Position numbers and translations under genes: made by a program. This document shows, piece by piece, positions 19,990 through 33,900 of a stretch of 64,000 bases of DNA; the stretch's first letter is position 1, and each line of letters opens with the position of its first letter. The stretch covers positions 32,679,399 through 32,743,398 of the forward strand of contig CM042535.1 of assembly GCA_023630585.1 (NCBI GenBank), read 5' to 3'. This stretch comes from Cranoglanis bouderius (lineage: Eukaryota; Chordata; Actinopteri; Siluriformes; Cranoglanididae). The notes under the pieces were generated by a model. It searched no databases. It had not been told where the DNA came from and was given only the letters and a program-made list of their open reading frames with translations.

Positions 19990-21820
19990 CTGATTTGTCA
20001 AGTCTCTTGAAACTTTAATTAACTGAAAAATGTACAAAGAAAAGATATTCAATGTTTTCAGTGACCAACTTAATGGTATTTTGTAAATATAAACTAATTT
20101 TATAATTTGATGCCTTCAAAACACTCAAAAAAAATGTTGAGACAGAAGCATGTTTACCACTGTGTTACATCACCCTTTTAATCATTTGGGAACTGAGGAT
20201 ACTAATTGTTGCAGTTTTGCAAATGGAATTTTTGTTAATTCTTACTTGATACAAGACTTCAGCTGCTCAACAGTTCTTGGTCGCCATTGACTGTAGGTAT
20301 TGCGGCGATAGGCGGATACAAGTGCAGATAAAAGTCAGTTTATTAGGGACGGTCAAAATATTAGGAACAGCAGTCAAATCCAAACCTGAGGCAGATATCG
20401 TGGTCATAAAACAGGCATGGGTCAGCAAGCTACTAACAGCCTAATCTGGACTAGGCAAGAATAGAAAACACGAGGTGGAAACAAGATGAAAAACAGTACA
20501 AACACGAAACAAGGTCACATGGGTTGGGATGAGACAGGACACAAGGTAACTGGGCAAATGCTTTGCAATGATACAGAGAAACACGGGGGTTTAAATACAC
20601 ACAGTCATCCGGGTGGTTAATACAAAACGGCTGAGACACATTAGGACACAACCAATGACAACACAGGGCGGAGACAAGACACAAACCAAAACAAAACACA
20701 CATGTAGAAGTAAACAAAGCGAAAGTCACTAATCCGGAAGTGAGCTGCTCACACGCTTCGGCGATCAGTGTGAGGGGGAATCGTAACAGAATGATTCTCC
20801 TCTTCATGATGCGCCACTGGAGACAGATTTGGACTGCTGCCAGGCCAGGCAAGCACACGCACTCTGTGTTTATGAAGCCACGCTGTTGTAGCATGTGCAG
20901 AATGAGACCTGGTATTGTCCTGCTGAAATAACCATGGACTTCCTGGGAAAAAACGTTGCCTTGATGGCAGCATATGTCTCTCTAAAATCCCAATATACGC
21001 CTTCGCGTCAGTGTTACCTTCACACCTATGCAAGTCACCCATGCCGTGAGCACTGATGCACCCCCATACCATCACAGATGCTGGCTTTTGCACCTTTCAC
21101 TTATAACAGTCTGGTTTGACTTTTTCATCTTTGGCACAGAGAACTCGCCGTGCGTTTTTCCTGAAAACAAGCTGAACCGTGGACTCATTTGACCACAACA
21201 CATGTTTCCACTACCTTTCAGTCCATCTGATATGAGCTCGGGCCCATAGAACTTGGAGGCGTTTCTTCATTGAGTTGATATGTGGCTTCCTCCTTGCGTA
21301 ACAGAGTTTCGGGTTGCATTTATGGATGCAGTGGCGGACTGTGTTAATTGACAATGATTTTCTGAAGTACTCCCGAGCCCATGTGGTTATATTTATCACA
21401 GTAGCATCTCTCAGGCCTGAGGGCTCAAAGTTCATGCACATGGATTCCAGTTTTGCCCTTTATGCAATGAGATTTCTCCTGATTCCCTGAATCTTTTCAC
21501 AATATTATCCACTGTAGATGGTGAAAGATATAAATTCTTTGCAATCTTGCATTGAGCAATGTTCTTTTTGAACTGACTGACAATTCTCTTGTGAAGTTTG
21601 GCATGAAGTGATGAGCCATGACCCATCCTTGCTTGCAAAGACTGAGCTTTTGGTGGATGTTCTTTTTATGCCCAATCCTGATACCCTCCCCCGTTACCAA
21701 TTAACCTGATCCTCCAAAATGGTGTTACTTGAATATTCTATAAACTTTTCAGTCTTATTTTGCCTCTGTCCCCTCTGTTTTTTTGAGTTTGCTGAAGGCA
21801 TCAAATTATAAATTTGTTTA
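19990..21820 (-). pseudogene. Tc1-like family a transposon, split by a Gypsy-type LTR
   Basis: Transposase pieces on the minus strand, in order: MGHGSSLHAKLHKRIVSQF with HTH text TVDNIVKRFRESGEIS (about 21430-21640); MVWGCISAHGMGDLHRCEG and LFQQDNTRSHSA (about 20890-21080). The reading is broken by stops and by a 497-bp insertion at 20292-20788. Its 3' flank matches the relic at 1-1080. Its 5' tip is cut by the next Tc1, inserted at TA 21821-21822. Confidence 0.85.
20292..20788 (-). mobile_element. Solo Gypsy-type LTR (497 bp) inside Tc1 family a
   Basis: Minus-strand ends are TGTTACG...CCTACA. An AATAAA-type signal lies near 20340. Host sequence resumes on both sides (gaggagaat and caatggcgacc, compared with 755-785 of the first copy). 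A clean target duplication is not visible, so the insertion point has been altered. Confidence 0.7.
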
Positions 21821-21822
21821 TA

Positions 21823-23059
21823 CAGGTGCATCTCAATAAATTAGAATGTCATGGAAAAGTTCGTTTATTTCAGTAATTCAACTCAAATTGTGAAACTCGT
21901 GCATTAAATAAATTCAATGCCACAGACTGAAGTAGTTTAAGTCTTTGGTTCTTTTAATTGTGATTAAGACACCAGCTTCTGGCGGCGTTTCTGAGGAATC
22001 GTAGCCCATTCCTAATGAGCAATGGCCTACAATTCATTAATATTCTTGGGTTTGTGTGCTGCAGTCGCCTTCTTCAAATCCCACCAGAGATTTCCTATGG
22101 GGTTCAACCCCAAGCTTCAGCTTCCTCACAGATGGCATGACATTTTCTCCTAGGATTTCCTGATACTTCAATGAATCCATCTTGCCTTCCACACGCTGCA
22201 GGTTTCCAGCGCCAGAGGATACAAAACAGCCCCAGAGCATCACCGAGCCACCACCATGCTTGACTATGGACAGAGTGTTCTTTTCAGTGTATTTTTCATT
22301 CTTCTTCCACCAGATATACCGCTGATCCATCGTGCCGAAAGGTTCCACAGAACAGAATCCCAAAACTTCTGTGGCTCATTTATATGATTTTGAGCATATT
22401 GGAGCTGACTTTTCTTGTGCTTTTGGGTCAGTAGTGGTGTATTTCTTGAAGTTCTGGCATGGAAACCTTCTGTGTTTAGTATGCGCCTTACTGTGCTCAC
22501 TGAAACCTGAAGTTTTGCTGCAGGTCTTTTGCAGTCACTCGAGGGTTTTTCACAACCTGCCTTCTCAGAAATCTGGTTGCAGGCATTGATAGCTTCCTTT
22601 TTCTGCCGTGTCCAGGTAGTGTAACCACTGTTCCCTTAACTTTGAACTTGTAAACTATGCTTCCAACGGTGTCACATTCAGTGCCTTCGCTATCTTGTAT
22701 ACTATTCCTTGTTTGTGAAGGGCAGTGATCTCTTCTCTTAACTTCTTGGACCATTCTTTTGACTTAGCCATATTTCTAACATGCAGTCAAACGTGACACT
22801 CAACAAACCCCTAGCCAGTTCAGGTATTTCATGTGTTCCAGCTCAAGCACACCTGGTGCAACTAATGAAGCCCTTGATTAGTTGCATCAGGGGTGCTTGA
22901 GACAACACCTGTTTTGCATATTAGTGCTGTTGTGAGGGATTCTCAATCGCAATTTCAATTGCTTTTGTTTGATTTGTTCATTGCAAACAGCTGCAAGTCC
23001 GTAAATTTTGACAAAAAATCTGATTTACAATGGGGGATGAATAATTTTGATTGCAACTG
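21823..23059 (-). mobile_element. Mosaic Tc1-like element (family b body, family c right end)
   Basis: The left terminal repeat CAGGTGCATCTCAATAAATT follows TA at 21821. The right end (gattgcaactg) is of the family c type. The region next to it lacks sequence present between the same two blocks in the copy at the window end. Transposase coding runs on the minus strand (next entry). Confidence 0.7.
21985..22771 (-). pseudogene. Tc1 family b transposase, frameshifted
   Basis: ATG at 22769-22771 starts conceptual MAKSKEWSKKLREEI. Next come HTH/linker text (VYKFKVKGTVVTLPGHGRK), NTPLLTQKHKKSQLQYAQNH, WDSVLWN (here the Ser-Asp-Glu-Thr motif is damaged) and [11 protein letters not shown]. Three frames are needed and the C-terminal Glu motif is degraded. 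It is a dead copy. Confidence 0.8.
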
Positions 23060-23078
23060 TGTGTGTGTGTGTGTGTGT
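23060..23078. repeat. Short (GT)n(TA)n at a Tc1-Tc1 junction
   Basis: A GT run followed by TA lies between the family c-type tip and the family f relic. The TA target between them has been lost in the repeat. Confidence 0.8.
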
Positions 23079-23735
23079 ATATATATAAGACACACTTGTC
23101 TTTGTACTCCTCACCTGGTTGTTGCCACACACGCTTGACACCATCTGAACCAAATAAGTTTATCTTGGTCTCATCAGACCACAGGACATGGTTCCAGTAA
23201 TCCATGTCCTTAGTCTGCTTGTCTTCAGCAAACTGTTCACGGGCATTCTTGTGCATCATCTTTAGAAGAAGCTTCCTTCTGGGATGACAGGATGCAGACC
23301 AATTTGATGTAGTGTGCGGCATATGGTCTGAGCACCGACAGGCTGACTCCCCACCCCTTCAACCTCTGCAGCAATGCTAGCAGCTCTCATACGTCTATTC
23401 TGCAAAGACAACCTCTGGATATGATGCTGAGCATGTGCACTCAACTTCTTGGTCGAGCATGGCGAGGCCTGTTCTGAGTGGAACCTGTCCTGTTAAACCG
23501 TTGTATGGTCTTGGGCACCATGCTGAAGCTCAGTTTCGGGTTGTTGGCAACCTTCTTATAGCCTAGGGCATCTTTATGTAGAGCACTGTAACGTCTGAAC
23601 GTATCAAACTGATGTCTGAATCAGCCTGGACTTAGCAAAGAAGTTTCTCTGTTCTTTGATCTGTGAATCCATATCAGCAACCTCTTTGACCAGATGCCAT
23701 CGGAATGCTACAGGTGGCACGACCCCCCTCTTCAG

Positions 23736-23766
<31 letters not shown>

Positions 23767-25733
23767 AAGTTTACCTACACACGCACGCGTGCGCACACAC
23801 GTGCACACACAAAGCTTACCTACACGCGCACGCGCGCACACACACACAATGGAATTATATGTAATTATTTGATGTCCAAATAGTGTGATGTTTTCTTATT
23901 TACATATATTGTGTGTTTATGTAACCTAATTATAATGATTTTAATTTAGGATATTATTTTAAATGTCTGTAACCATGTTTTACCTGTAATATTCTTTATA
24001 AGTCCATCGAATTTGGTATGTAGTTAATTGTCTCACGATACCCCGATTGATTATGCATATCACATTACAATGGGATACATTATTTCATGCTTTTTCTTAA
24101 TCGCATACATAATACGGTTTAAACCGGCTCCTCCCAGGACATGCAAATTCAGGTCTGAGACCAGACAAAGAGAGTTCATCCCACCAACAAATCCAACTTT
24201 CTGATTGGCCAATAGCCCAAAGAGGCGTGTGCGTTGGTGTTGTCTTTAAAACAACACCACGCTTTGAAATCACAATTTCTACACTTCTTCAGATTCTCTT
24301 CAGTCTTCTTCGGTTCACCCTAGTTCACTTCAGGTTTCCTGCCTCCGGGGCCACGTGCCCCGGGGAGAGGGAATCTCTCTCTCTCTCCCGGACAAAGGAT
24401 GCAACCGCCTCACGGCCCACACCTTTTCAAACGGCACAACGAACCAGCGAACTTGACACGACATCACGTGAACTTTCAAACCGAGAACACCCAAGCCATG
24501 CAAGTATAGTTAATGGATCTATACATGCGTTAAGATTGTACCCCTGTTTACAGGAGATTTAAGGTCGTTGCTGGTTTTGGAAAAGGCTAATTAATTGTTT
24601 GTGTTTTTGGTCTGCTACCCTTTTTAGTTAATTACTTTCTCTCTATACCTTTTCTTTCACTGTATATAGATGTACATATGTATTGTTTGCTTAGAGTTAG
24701 TTGTGTGTCTCCATAGTTACACGTAGTTATTAAAATCTATTATCACCACGCTTGACTGTCTCTGTTTTGGTCACGTGATGAGTCACTTCTACACTGCAAG
24801 ACTTCGCTACCCGCTTTTGAAATGGGAAATCCTTCCTGGCCAGAAGGATAAACTTCCTCTTTAGAGTTCATAATTCTAAACTAGACTACAGCTAATCCTA
24901 AAAGCTGATCTAGACCACATACATAGTCATAATTAATTATAATCCGTTGTAGTTAATTATCTATATGTATATGTGCACATACATGAATTCCCTTTCATGG
25001 CTGATGTATATTTATAACTGGTCACAACACGCGTTGATTAGATATATAGATATATTTCACGCCATTCAAGCTAATTCCTTACATAAATTGGAGAATACAT
25101 TTAAACGTGTTAAACATCTTTTAATTCGTTATATGAATTGTAACTGGTGGAGAATATATATTTAAACATATCATTTTTACATCTGATTTGCTACATATTC
25201 TGGCAGATAATGCGGGCACACTTTAAAACTCGTCTCCTTTAAAAAGGTGATTTGAATCCAAGCGTGCGCTTCTGTTTCATTTCATTTGTAAAGCTGATTC
25301 CTTACAGCTCCAATTATTTTTTTCAGATCCTCAGAGAGTTCTTTGCCATGAAGTGCCATGTTGAACTTCCAGTGACCAGTATGAGAGCGTGTGAGAGCGA
25401 TAACACCAAACTTAACACACTTGCTCCCCATTCACACCTGAGACTTTGTAACACTAACAAGTCACATGACATCGGGGAGGGAAAATGGCTAATTCGGCCC
25501 AATTTGGACATTTTCACTTAGGGGTGTACTCACTTTTGTTGCCAGTGGTTTAGACATTAATGGCTATGTGTTGAGTTATTTTGAGGGGACAGCAAATTTA
25601 CACTGTTATACAAGCTGTACACTCACTACTTTACATTGTAGCAAAGTGTCATTTCTTCAGTGTTGTCCCATGAAAAGGTATAATAAAATATTTACAAAAA
25701 TGTGAGGGGTGTACTCACTTTTGTGAGATACTG
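23079..25733 (-). pseudogene. Tc1-like family f relic, split by long-LTR-like copy 2
   Basis: 23079-23586 and 25307-25733 are parts of one Tc1 element. The minus strand encodes HARLRLLLKMMHKNAREQF-type text, [18 protein letters not shown] (first catalytic Asp) and HIQRLSLQNRRMRAASIAAEV. The outer end reads tcacttttgtgagatactg before TA at 25734. The 5' tip is lost in the microsatellite at 23060. Confidence 0.8.
23587..25306 (+). mobile_element. Long-LTR-like repeat, copy 2 (1720 bp)
   Basis: Starts TGTAACGTCTGA and ends TCCTTACA. Flanking tetramers are GCAC (23583-23586) and GCTC (25307-25310), a 4-bp duplication with one change. It carries the same CA-rich tract, octamer, CCAAT pair and TTTAAAA core as copy 5. 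Short open frames inside (for example 24227-24562) are not conserved between copies. Confidence 0.75.
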
Positions 25734-26669
25734 TATATATATACACCATTTGCCTTCAAAACAGCATCAATTCTTCTAGGTACACTTGCACAAAGTCACG
25801 GATTTTGTAGGCATATAGTCAGGTGTATGATTAAACAATTATTCCAAACAGGTGCTAATGATCATCAACTCAATATGTAGGCTGAAACACAATCATTAAC
25901 AGAAATATCTGTGTAGGAGGAATAAAACTGGGTGAGGACCAGCCAAACTCAGCTAACAAGGTGAGGTTGCTGAAGACAGTTTACTGTCAAAGGTCATACA
26001 CCATGACATGACTGAGCACAGCAACAAGACAGAAGGTAGTTAAACTGCATCAGCAAGGTCTCTCCCAGGCAGCAATTTCAAGGCAGACAGGGGTTCCAGA
26101 TGTGCTGTCCAAGCTCTTTTGAAAAAGCACAAAGAAACAGGCAACGTTGAGGAACATAGACGCAGTGGTCGGCCAAGGAAACTTACTGCAGCAGATGAAA
26201 GACACATCAGGCTTACTTCCCTTCACAATCAGAAGATGTCCAGCAGTGCCATCAGCTCAGACCTGGCAGAAACCAGTGGGACACTGGTACACCCATCTAC
26301 TATCCAGAAGTGGCCTTCATGGAAGACTTGTGGCCAAAAAGCCATACCTCCAACATGGAAACAAGGCTAAGTGACTCAACTATGCACGAAAACACAGGAC
26401 CTGAGGTCCAGAAAAATGGCAGCAGGTGCTCTGGTCTGATGATTCAAAATTTGACATATTTGGCTGTAGCAGAAGGCAGTTTGTTTGCCAAAGGGCTGAG
26501 GAGCGGTACACAAATGAATGTCTGCAGGGAACAGTGAAGCATGGTGGAGGTTCCTTGCAAGTCTGGGGCTGTATTTCTGCAAATGGAGTTGGGGATTTGG
26601 TCAGAATGTATGGTCTCCTCAATGCTGAGGAGGTACAGGCAGATACTTATCCATCATGCAATACCATTA

Positions 26670-27753
26670 CACTGCAAAAATGCCTTTCTTGAAACAAGCA
26701 AGACACACTTAAATGTAGCTAAAGTGTACTACAATCAATCAAAAAATCTGCCAATGGAATAAGCAAAATGGACTTAGTAAGAATTCTTGAAAATAGCATA
26801 AATATCTAGTCACTAAAAATGCCATTGGATCTTAAAAATAGAGAGAAATGCCAAAATTTAAGCAAGTTGTGCTTATTACAAGCAATGAAAACTCAGTTAT
26901 TCAATATAGACTTACTTAAAATGAGTATTTTGGTATCTTGCTTGAGCTAAATTTAAGAATTTATTCCTTAATCTAAGATTAATATTTAGAAGGGGGAAAA
27001 AAGCCACAATTTATTCAAACACTATAATAAAAATAAGTGACTTTGTCTTAAATTAAGGCACCAAAAGCATTGTTATTTTTAGCATTTTTATTGAAACAGG
27101 GAAAAACTCTGCAACATAGTGTCAGGGATTGGCAGGGATTGGCAGATGCAAGCGCAGATCTTTATTGAATAAAGTGCAAAACAAACAACCAAAAATATGA
27201 AAACAAGAACCATAAATGTAACAATGGACACAAGGCAAAAACATGCACACTATGAGAACAGTTGTAGGATGCATGATAATACATAAACGCAACAACAACA
27301 AAAACCTGACAATTAGGCACTGTAAAACTAAAACTTTTATAGGGGTGCTTATTAGGGTTAACACAGAACAGGTGTGAGTGAACAGTGGGACATGTGACAT
27401 GGTCATGTGACATGCTGCGGCTGATGGGTAGTGTAGTTCAGTGTGGATTTCAGCATTACCATGACACATAGCTGCTTCATTAAACAGTTGAAAGTGCAAG
27501 TGGTCTTAGTCTTAAAATAAGGAAAACCATCTTGTTCCTCTGCTGGTATATTATGCAAATCAATCTTGCTCAACATTAGCTGGAATATCTTATTAAGACA
27601 AAGTTAGATATATTTTCTGAAAATGAGATTACTTTTCTAATGGAAAACATGCTTGACAAGATTATTTTTCTTTTTAGACAAAAAATAAGACTAATTTCCC
27701 CAGAAATTGGCCACTTTTTTTGACTTTCTTAAAATTTTCCTTCTTTTGCAGTG
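26670..27753. mobile_element. MITE with CACTGCAAAA ends, inserted in Tc1 family g
   Basis: The left end CACTGCAAAAATGCC and right end TTCTTTTGCAGTG are inverted. Tc1 transposase text is interrupted exactly here and resumes after 27753. The body is AT-rich with no coding and holds a solo LTR at 27120. An 8-bp target duplication expected of hAT elements is not evident, so the superfamily is open. Confidence 0.65.
27120..27466 (-). mobile_element. Solo Gypsy-type LTR (347 bp, TSD CATAG)
   Basis: Ends TGTCAGG...CATGACA, with a perfect duplication CATAG at 27115-27119 and 27467-27471. An AATAAA signal on the minus strand lies near 27170. It sits inside the MITE, itself inside a Tc1 element. Confidence 0.85.
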
Positions 27754-28215
27754 CAGGGAGGCATCTGATTGGCCCCAAATTTATACTGCAGCTTGACAAT
27801 GACCCCAAGCATACAGTGAAAGTCATAAAGAACTATCTTCAGCACAAAAAAGAACAAGGAGTCCTGGAAGTGATGATATGGCCCCCCACAGAGCCCTGAT
27901 CTCAACATCATCGAGCCTGTCTGGGATTACATGAAGAGAGAGAAGCAACTGAGGCTGCCTGAATCCACAGAAGAACTGTAGTTAGTTATCCAAGATGTTT
28001 GGGCCGACCTACCTGTAGAGTTCCTTCAAAAACTGTGTGCAAGTGTACCTAGCAGAATGTTGCTGATTGATGCTGATACATTGATATGATGTAGATTTTT
28101 CCTTCTGGTCACTCAGTTTGCATTTTGTTAACTGATAAACTATTAACATGTATATTTTTGAAAACATTCTTACTTTACAGTATTTTTTCAAAACTGCCTA
28201 AAACTTTTTTCACAA

Positions 28216-29341
28216 GCAAGGATTTGCCTAGCCAATTATGTAAGCCACTGGAATCAATACTTGTCTAACCTGACATTAGCAAACAAGCTAACTCAATTAA
28301 ACAGAAACAGTTAATGTTAACAAATTAGCTATACTTAATGTCAACTTAAATCAACATACTTTTTCAAATTAAAGTTCATGCTTTCTAGGGAGGTAAAAGA
28401 GACACCTCATTTCATGGAGTTTTGCTTTCTCCAGTATTGAAACATTGTACTGAGGTCAGGCCTCAGTCAGTTGTTGGTCATTTGCCAAGTCCCATAGAGT
28501 GGACCTTAAATCTGGTACCAGATAGGGATAGACAAATAGCAGAGATAGGGTACAGATAAGACACCAGCAGAAATAATGAAAAAAAGAGCAAAAAATGAAA
28601 ATAAAAGCACACTGAGAAGAGATATTTCAAAAGAAAAAGCAAGCAAGTAAACGGGATGCAATGAAAAGTTTTAGAATAATGAGTAGTATTCCAAGAAGTT
28701 GGGCAGTGAAAAACAGACTGACATTAAGACCTGTGAAATTACCTAGTATTAGTTTGCAGTATATTTATTTCAACTGCCATAATTTCACATTTCACCTGAA
28801 AAAAAATTCAAAATTCCCAGATTTTCAATTAATTTATCAGGCCAGCTTGATTATTTGTACTTCAATAAAACTTAAACAATGTAGAAGGCAATGAAGATGA
28901 ACCAGACCCAACACCATTTACCTAACTCAGCAGTTTAAAGGTGTCCTTTGATTTGTTGGTCTGGAGATAGGACAACTGTATTCTGTTCATCAACAACACG
29001 TGCTCCTCCCTCGAAATGTGGTGGTCCTGCCTGCCCCATAATTCCTGCACTGAAATCTAATAATCATTAAACACAGGCAATAAAAACATAATTGTTAAAC
29101 CACTGAGAAACAAGGAATTAAATACAAAGAACAAAACCTACAAAGTTAAGAGCTATTCAGGTTATTTACTTACCTAGTCTCTAATAACATGGAAAAATGT
29201 GATGTTGAAATGTACAAAAGGTATGAAAAGTGTAATGATTAACATTATTGCACAATTAACAAAAACCAGAGTAGCAAGAACAAAAAAACAAAAAAACGTT
29301 GCAAGTCAGGCAATGATACACTGAGTGTTACTTTGTAACTA
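28216..29341. other. No gene recognised
   Basis: AT-rich sequence. I found no transposase-like motif, terminal repeat or coding pattern on either strand. Confidence 0.5.
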
Positions 29342-29929
29342 AGGGTATATCTCAACCAGCTCCCTAGTTCAGTAGTCAGGGCACTGATCAGGGAGTCAGC
29401 CATTTTAAAGGCTGTCGCAATGCAAAAACCAGGGAGCATCGATGTTCACTATGTTCCCTTACTGGAAATGATGTCATGTTTTCTGATGCCTCTCAGCTCG
29501 AAAAAAAAATGGTGGACGAACTCTCAGCGAACTTCTGGCTACAAATGTAAGTAGCTTGTTATCATTGTTGTAGCTGTGTATGTAATGTAAAATGATTACT
29601 TACGTTGGTGATTTTAACTTTATTCTATATACGGTTTGTTTGAGTCTAACGACTTTTAAGTGTTTAATGATTTTTTTTTAAATCCACTATCTTTCCTAAG
29701 ATCTTGTGATTAAGCTAACAAATGTATATGGCATATACAACTTAAATATATTTAAGTTTTTAATTTTTGGTGGCATTTTACAATGTGAGCACGTAGTCAT
29801 GCTGCCAGAAATTCAGTTATCAGTGTCCCAATGTATAGTGAGCCAGTGTCCTTACCAGTGCCCCAATTCATGCAAAGGATATACTGATTCACGACCTACT
29901 GAACTAGGGAGCTGGTTGAGACATACCCT
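29342..29929. mobile_element. MITE with 34-bp terminal inverted repeats
   Basis: 29342-29375 (agggtatatctcaaccagct and on) is inverted at 29896-29929 with about one mismatch. Weaker inverted similarity seems to continue outward (ctttgt / acaaag). The interior has no coding. No target duplication is visible, so the superfamily is unassigned. Confidence 0.75.
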
Positions 29930-29932
29930 AGA

Positions 29933-30125
29933 ACAAAGAAACACAAGGCTTTAAATACACAAACTAATCAAGGGAAGACCTGAAAACAGGTGAGAGTAAC
30001 CATGACACATTAGGAAGACAAACAATAATAAGACAGTTGTGGAGACACGATGTAAACCAAAACAAAATGCACATGGCCATATAAGCAAACACACAGAAGT
30101 AGTGCCATAGTGCCGACAGCTGCAG
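29933..30125 (-). mobile_element. Gypsy-type LTR fragment
   Basis: The text (ggctttaaatacacaaac, then acacattaggaagacaaac, then atgcacatggccatataagc) resembles 20585-20720 of the LTR at 20292 and parts of the one at 19329. Both ends are missing. Confidence 0.55.
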
Positions 30126-32880
30126 CATGCACTGAGAAGGGGTATACATGGCACATACATATTGTTTTCCTCTCTTTCTTTCATTTTTATTGATTCCTAA
30201 GTGGGGATGCTTATAAAGCATGGATGAATAAATAATATTAATAATATAATGTTATAAATTATGTCCTTACACTGTTGGACACACTAATGTAGAATAGCTC
30301 TCAATTCAGAAACATGATTTCCAAGACTATCACATTTTTAGTATTCTCTAACTGAAGATTTCTCAAAAACTGGCTATAGATGCAATTTAGGTCCATTGAT
30401 GGCCTTACTTGTTATATCTCTTTGTCTGTGTTAATTTTGTCATACCAAGGGAATTTACAGAAATGTTCATTATGTTCTAACAATAAGAATCTGCTCTGGC
30501 TTCATTCTCCTATCAAGATTAAAATTTCAATGAAGATCATTTTGATTGTTTCTGGTGCCAAGTCATTATCACAAGTGCAAAGAGTGGAGGACAATTCTGA
30601 AGTCGTAAACTTCAAAACAATTTAATGACATTCCAGCAGTAGTGTGGATTTTTTTTTCTATTGTGTTGTTGCTTGGTGACAGCCGGGTGCAACTTGAAAG
30701 CTTTCATAATACTGTTGAAAAAAAATTTTTGAGTATTGAGTTCAACTCTGAGTTCAGAATCTCTGCAGAGGAGTTTACATAAATCAAATATGATTCAAAT
30801 AGATCAAATAAACCTTATGAAATTATTTAATCAACAGAAATCATAAGCAACTGAAGCCAACAAACAATACTGTCCTGATTGGCACACTGGACTATATTTT
30901 TATTGTATAAAAACATGATGTTAAATTGAGGTATTGTAAGTGCAGACTTGATGGTAATTCCATGAAATGCATGTCATTATTGTTTATGTTATTCAGTCAA
31001 ATATTTTTCCAAGAGGTTTTGTGAATGACATGAGCTACAAAGAGGACAATATAACCTGCCATTTCCCCTGCTTGTTTTTTTTTTTAATTCTAGCTTGTAA
31101 TATTTATATTCTAATGGGTCAAATATATGTTCACGAACAGTTTGTTTCAGGTTAAGTGAGGGTTAGAGTGCTGGTAGGTCATGTCCTTAGTTGTGTGGTT
31201 TTCGACTCCATCATGTGGACCCAGTGCCCAGCAGAGTTTTCCCTACTGCTGACACATCTAATCCAACTCATGAAGGGCTTCATAATTAGCTTAACAGTTG
31301 GTTCAAACTCTGCAAATAAGTGGGTCTACAGGACTGCAATTTATAACCACTGAGTGACATCTTGTCTGAAGCATATGACCATTACTTGAATTTGCATAAT
31401 TTAATTTAACTAAACCCAGACTCCCAAAAGAACAATACCAATATTTTTTCCCCCTACTGTCACCCAATCAGTCTCATTTCAAGTCTATATTTCAATTCTA
31501 TTCCAGCTCCCAGTGCACTGAGCTATAAAGATACAACCAACAGTCAATTCACCCTTGATAGTAGTAGAATCTACTATAAGTGCTTTCCTTTTACTTGGAG
31601 CCTTGTGTTTGCAGGCCAGAAGCATGTTAGTGTGAGTGGTGCTCATACAAGTGTATCAGTTGCAATAGAAAAGGTTAGTGGTTATAAACACTGCTTACAT
31701 GTTGTTGTTTTTTTGTTTGTTTGTCTGTTTGTTTTACATTTTTGTTTGCTAAGCTATGCAAATTCAGTTTCCCCCCTGCCAATTCTAAAACCAATGATGG
31801 AGATAGGTGCGTGTGAAGGTTAAAATGTGTGGGCTAATCTAATTATTATAAATATCTGACTCCCCTTATAATTTTAGTGTAACCAAGATTTATGAGGTTT
31901 CCATTTAGCTTTTAAGCATGTACACCATGCAACCAGTCTCCTATGCTGAACATATCCCATATGAAAAAGTTACTCTGCTAGCTCAGTGCTTTATTTTAAA
32001 CATGCAACCAGCAGTGTTTATAATTGCTTAAAGGCTCATGTGAACATGTCTAGTAAAACACTATACTGAATCTGTAGACATTGATTTAATTTACTATTCA
32101 CTAAAAATAACAACTGAGTGCTTATTAAAATATTTTAATCAAGTTCAATATACAAAGAAAATACAAGCAGTAAGTCAAATGTGGAAAAGAAAACTACAAG
32201 ACCAATGTAATGAACGAAACTGGAACAAGCACAGAATGCAGGTGGAGTGGCATTTTAGGCAGATGGAAAAGTGTGTCCACTGAGATCAGATGGTATACTC
32301 TCTCTAAAGCAGTATGCACTAGATATGTTTCCTACATGATGGTGTGGAAGACTGGTTGGTACCACAGAATATACAGCCATGTCCTGTAAATGCTATTTCT
32401 TCTATAACTTGTATGTTACTGTTGAACTCACCACTTTGTTCACCATAAAAAGTGTGTTAATGACACTAATCATGACCAGGAAATATACTGATATGACATA
32501 CAATAAATACTGATGATCAGCTTTAATCCTTGATAATGGAGATTTATACTCTCTGGCCCACATTCCTGCAGCCTAGGGTGTGAGTAGTCACAGGCCATGA
32601 AATCAGACCTGCCTACTCTCAACACCACCCTACATTTTTAAAATATGTGGATTATCTGTAGTAGTGACACTCTGACACATTATACCTCTTTTGAGTAGGA
32701 TCAGTATTTGCTGATCCATTTTGTCTACTAGTAAAGATTTTCCCAATAGTGGCACTATAATATTTCCACACTGAAAGACTCAGTACATTTTAATGCCCTA
32801 AAATATACAAACATGAAAAGGGCTTGTTGATAAACAACTTCTCAGTGCAGATATATGATACTCTTGGATAAACTTATGTA
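30126..32880. other. No gene or repeat recognised (2.7 kb)
   Basis: The longest stretch in the window without a recognisable element. It is AT-rich. Open frames such as 30380-30625 and 31605-31823 show no family motif and no codon bias that I can defend. It could be intronic or intergenic unique DNA. Confidence 0.5.

Positions 32881-33900
<1,020 letters not shown>

Larger units (their letters stand above)
25744..28215 (+). pseudogene. Tc1-like family g (k-type end) relic, split by a MITE
   Basis: Transposase pieces: KVVKLHQQGLSQAAISRQTG-type HTH text (about 26030-26100), RRSGRPRKLTAADERHI (26150-26200), LWSDDSKFDIFGCSRRQFV (first catalytic Asp, 26428-26480), TVKHGGGSLQVWGC, then after the insertion LQLDNDPKHTVKVIKNY (27790-27830, second Asp) and PDLNIIEPVWDYMK (27890-27935, catalytic Glu). 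The right end ctgcctaaaacttttt resembles family k tips. Frames are broken in several places. Confidence 0.8.

Noticed and set aside
24227..24562. Possible small gene in long-LTR-like copy 2
   Set aside because: The corresponding region in copy 5 diverges and breaks the frame, so coding is not supported.
30380..31823. Several 60-80-residue open frames
   Set aside because: No motif, no homology recognised, and no consistent codon pattern; expected by chance in AT-rich DNA.
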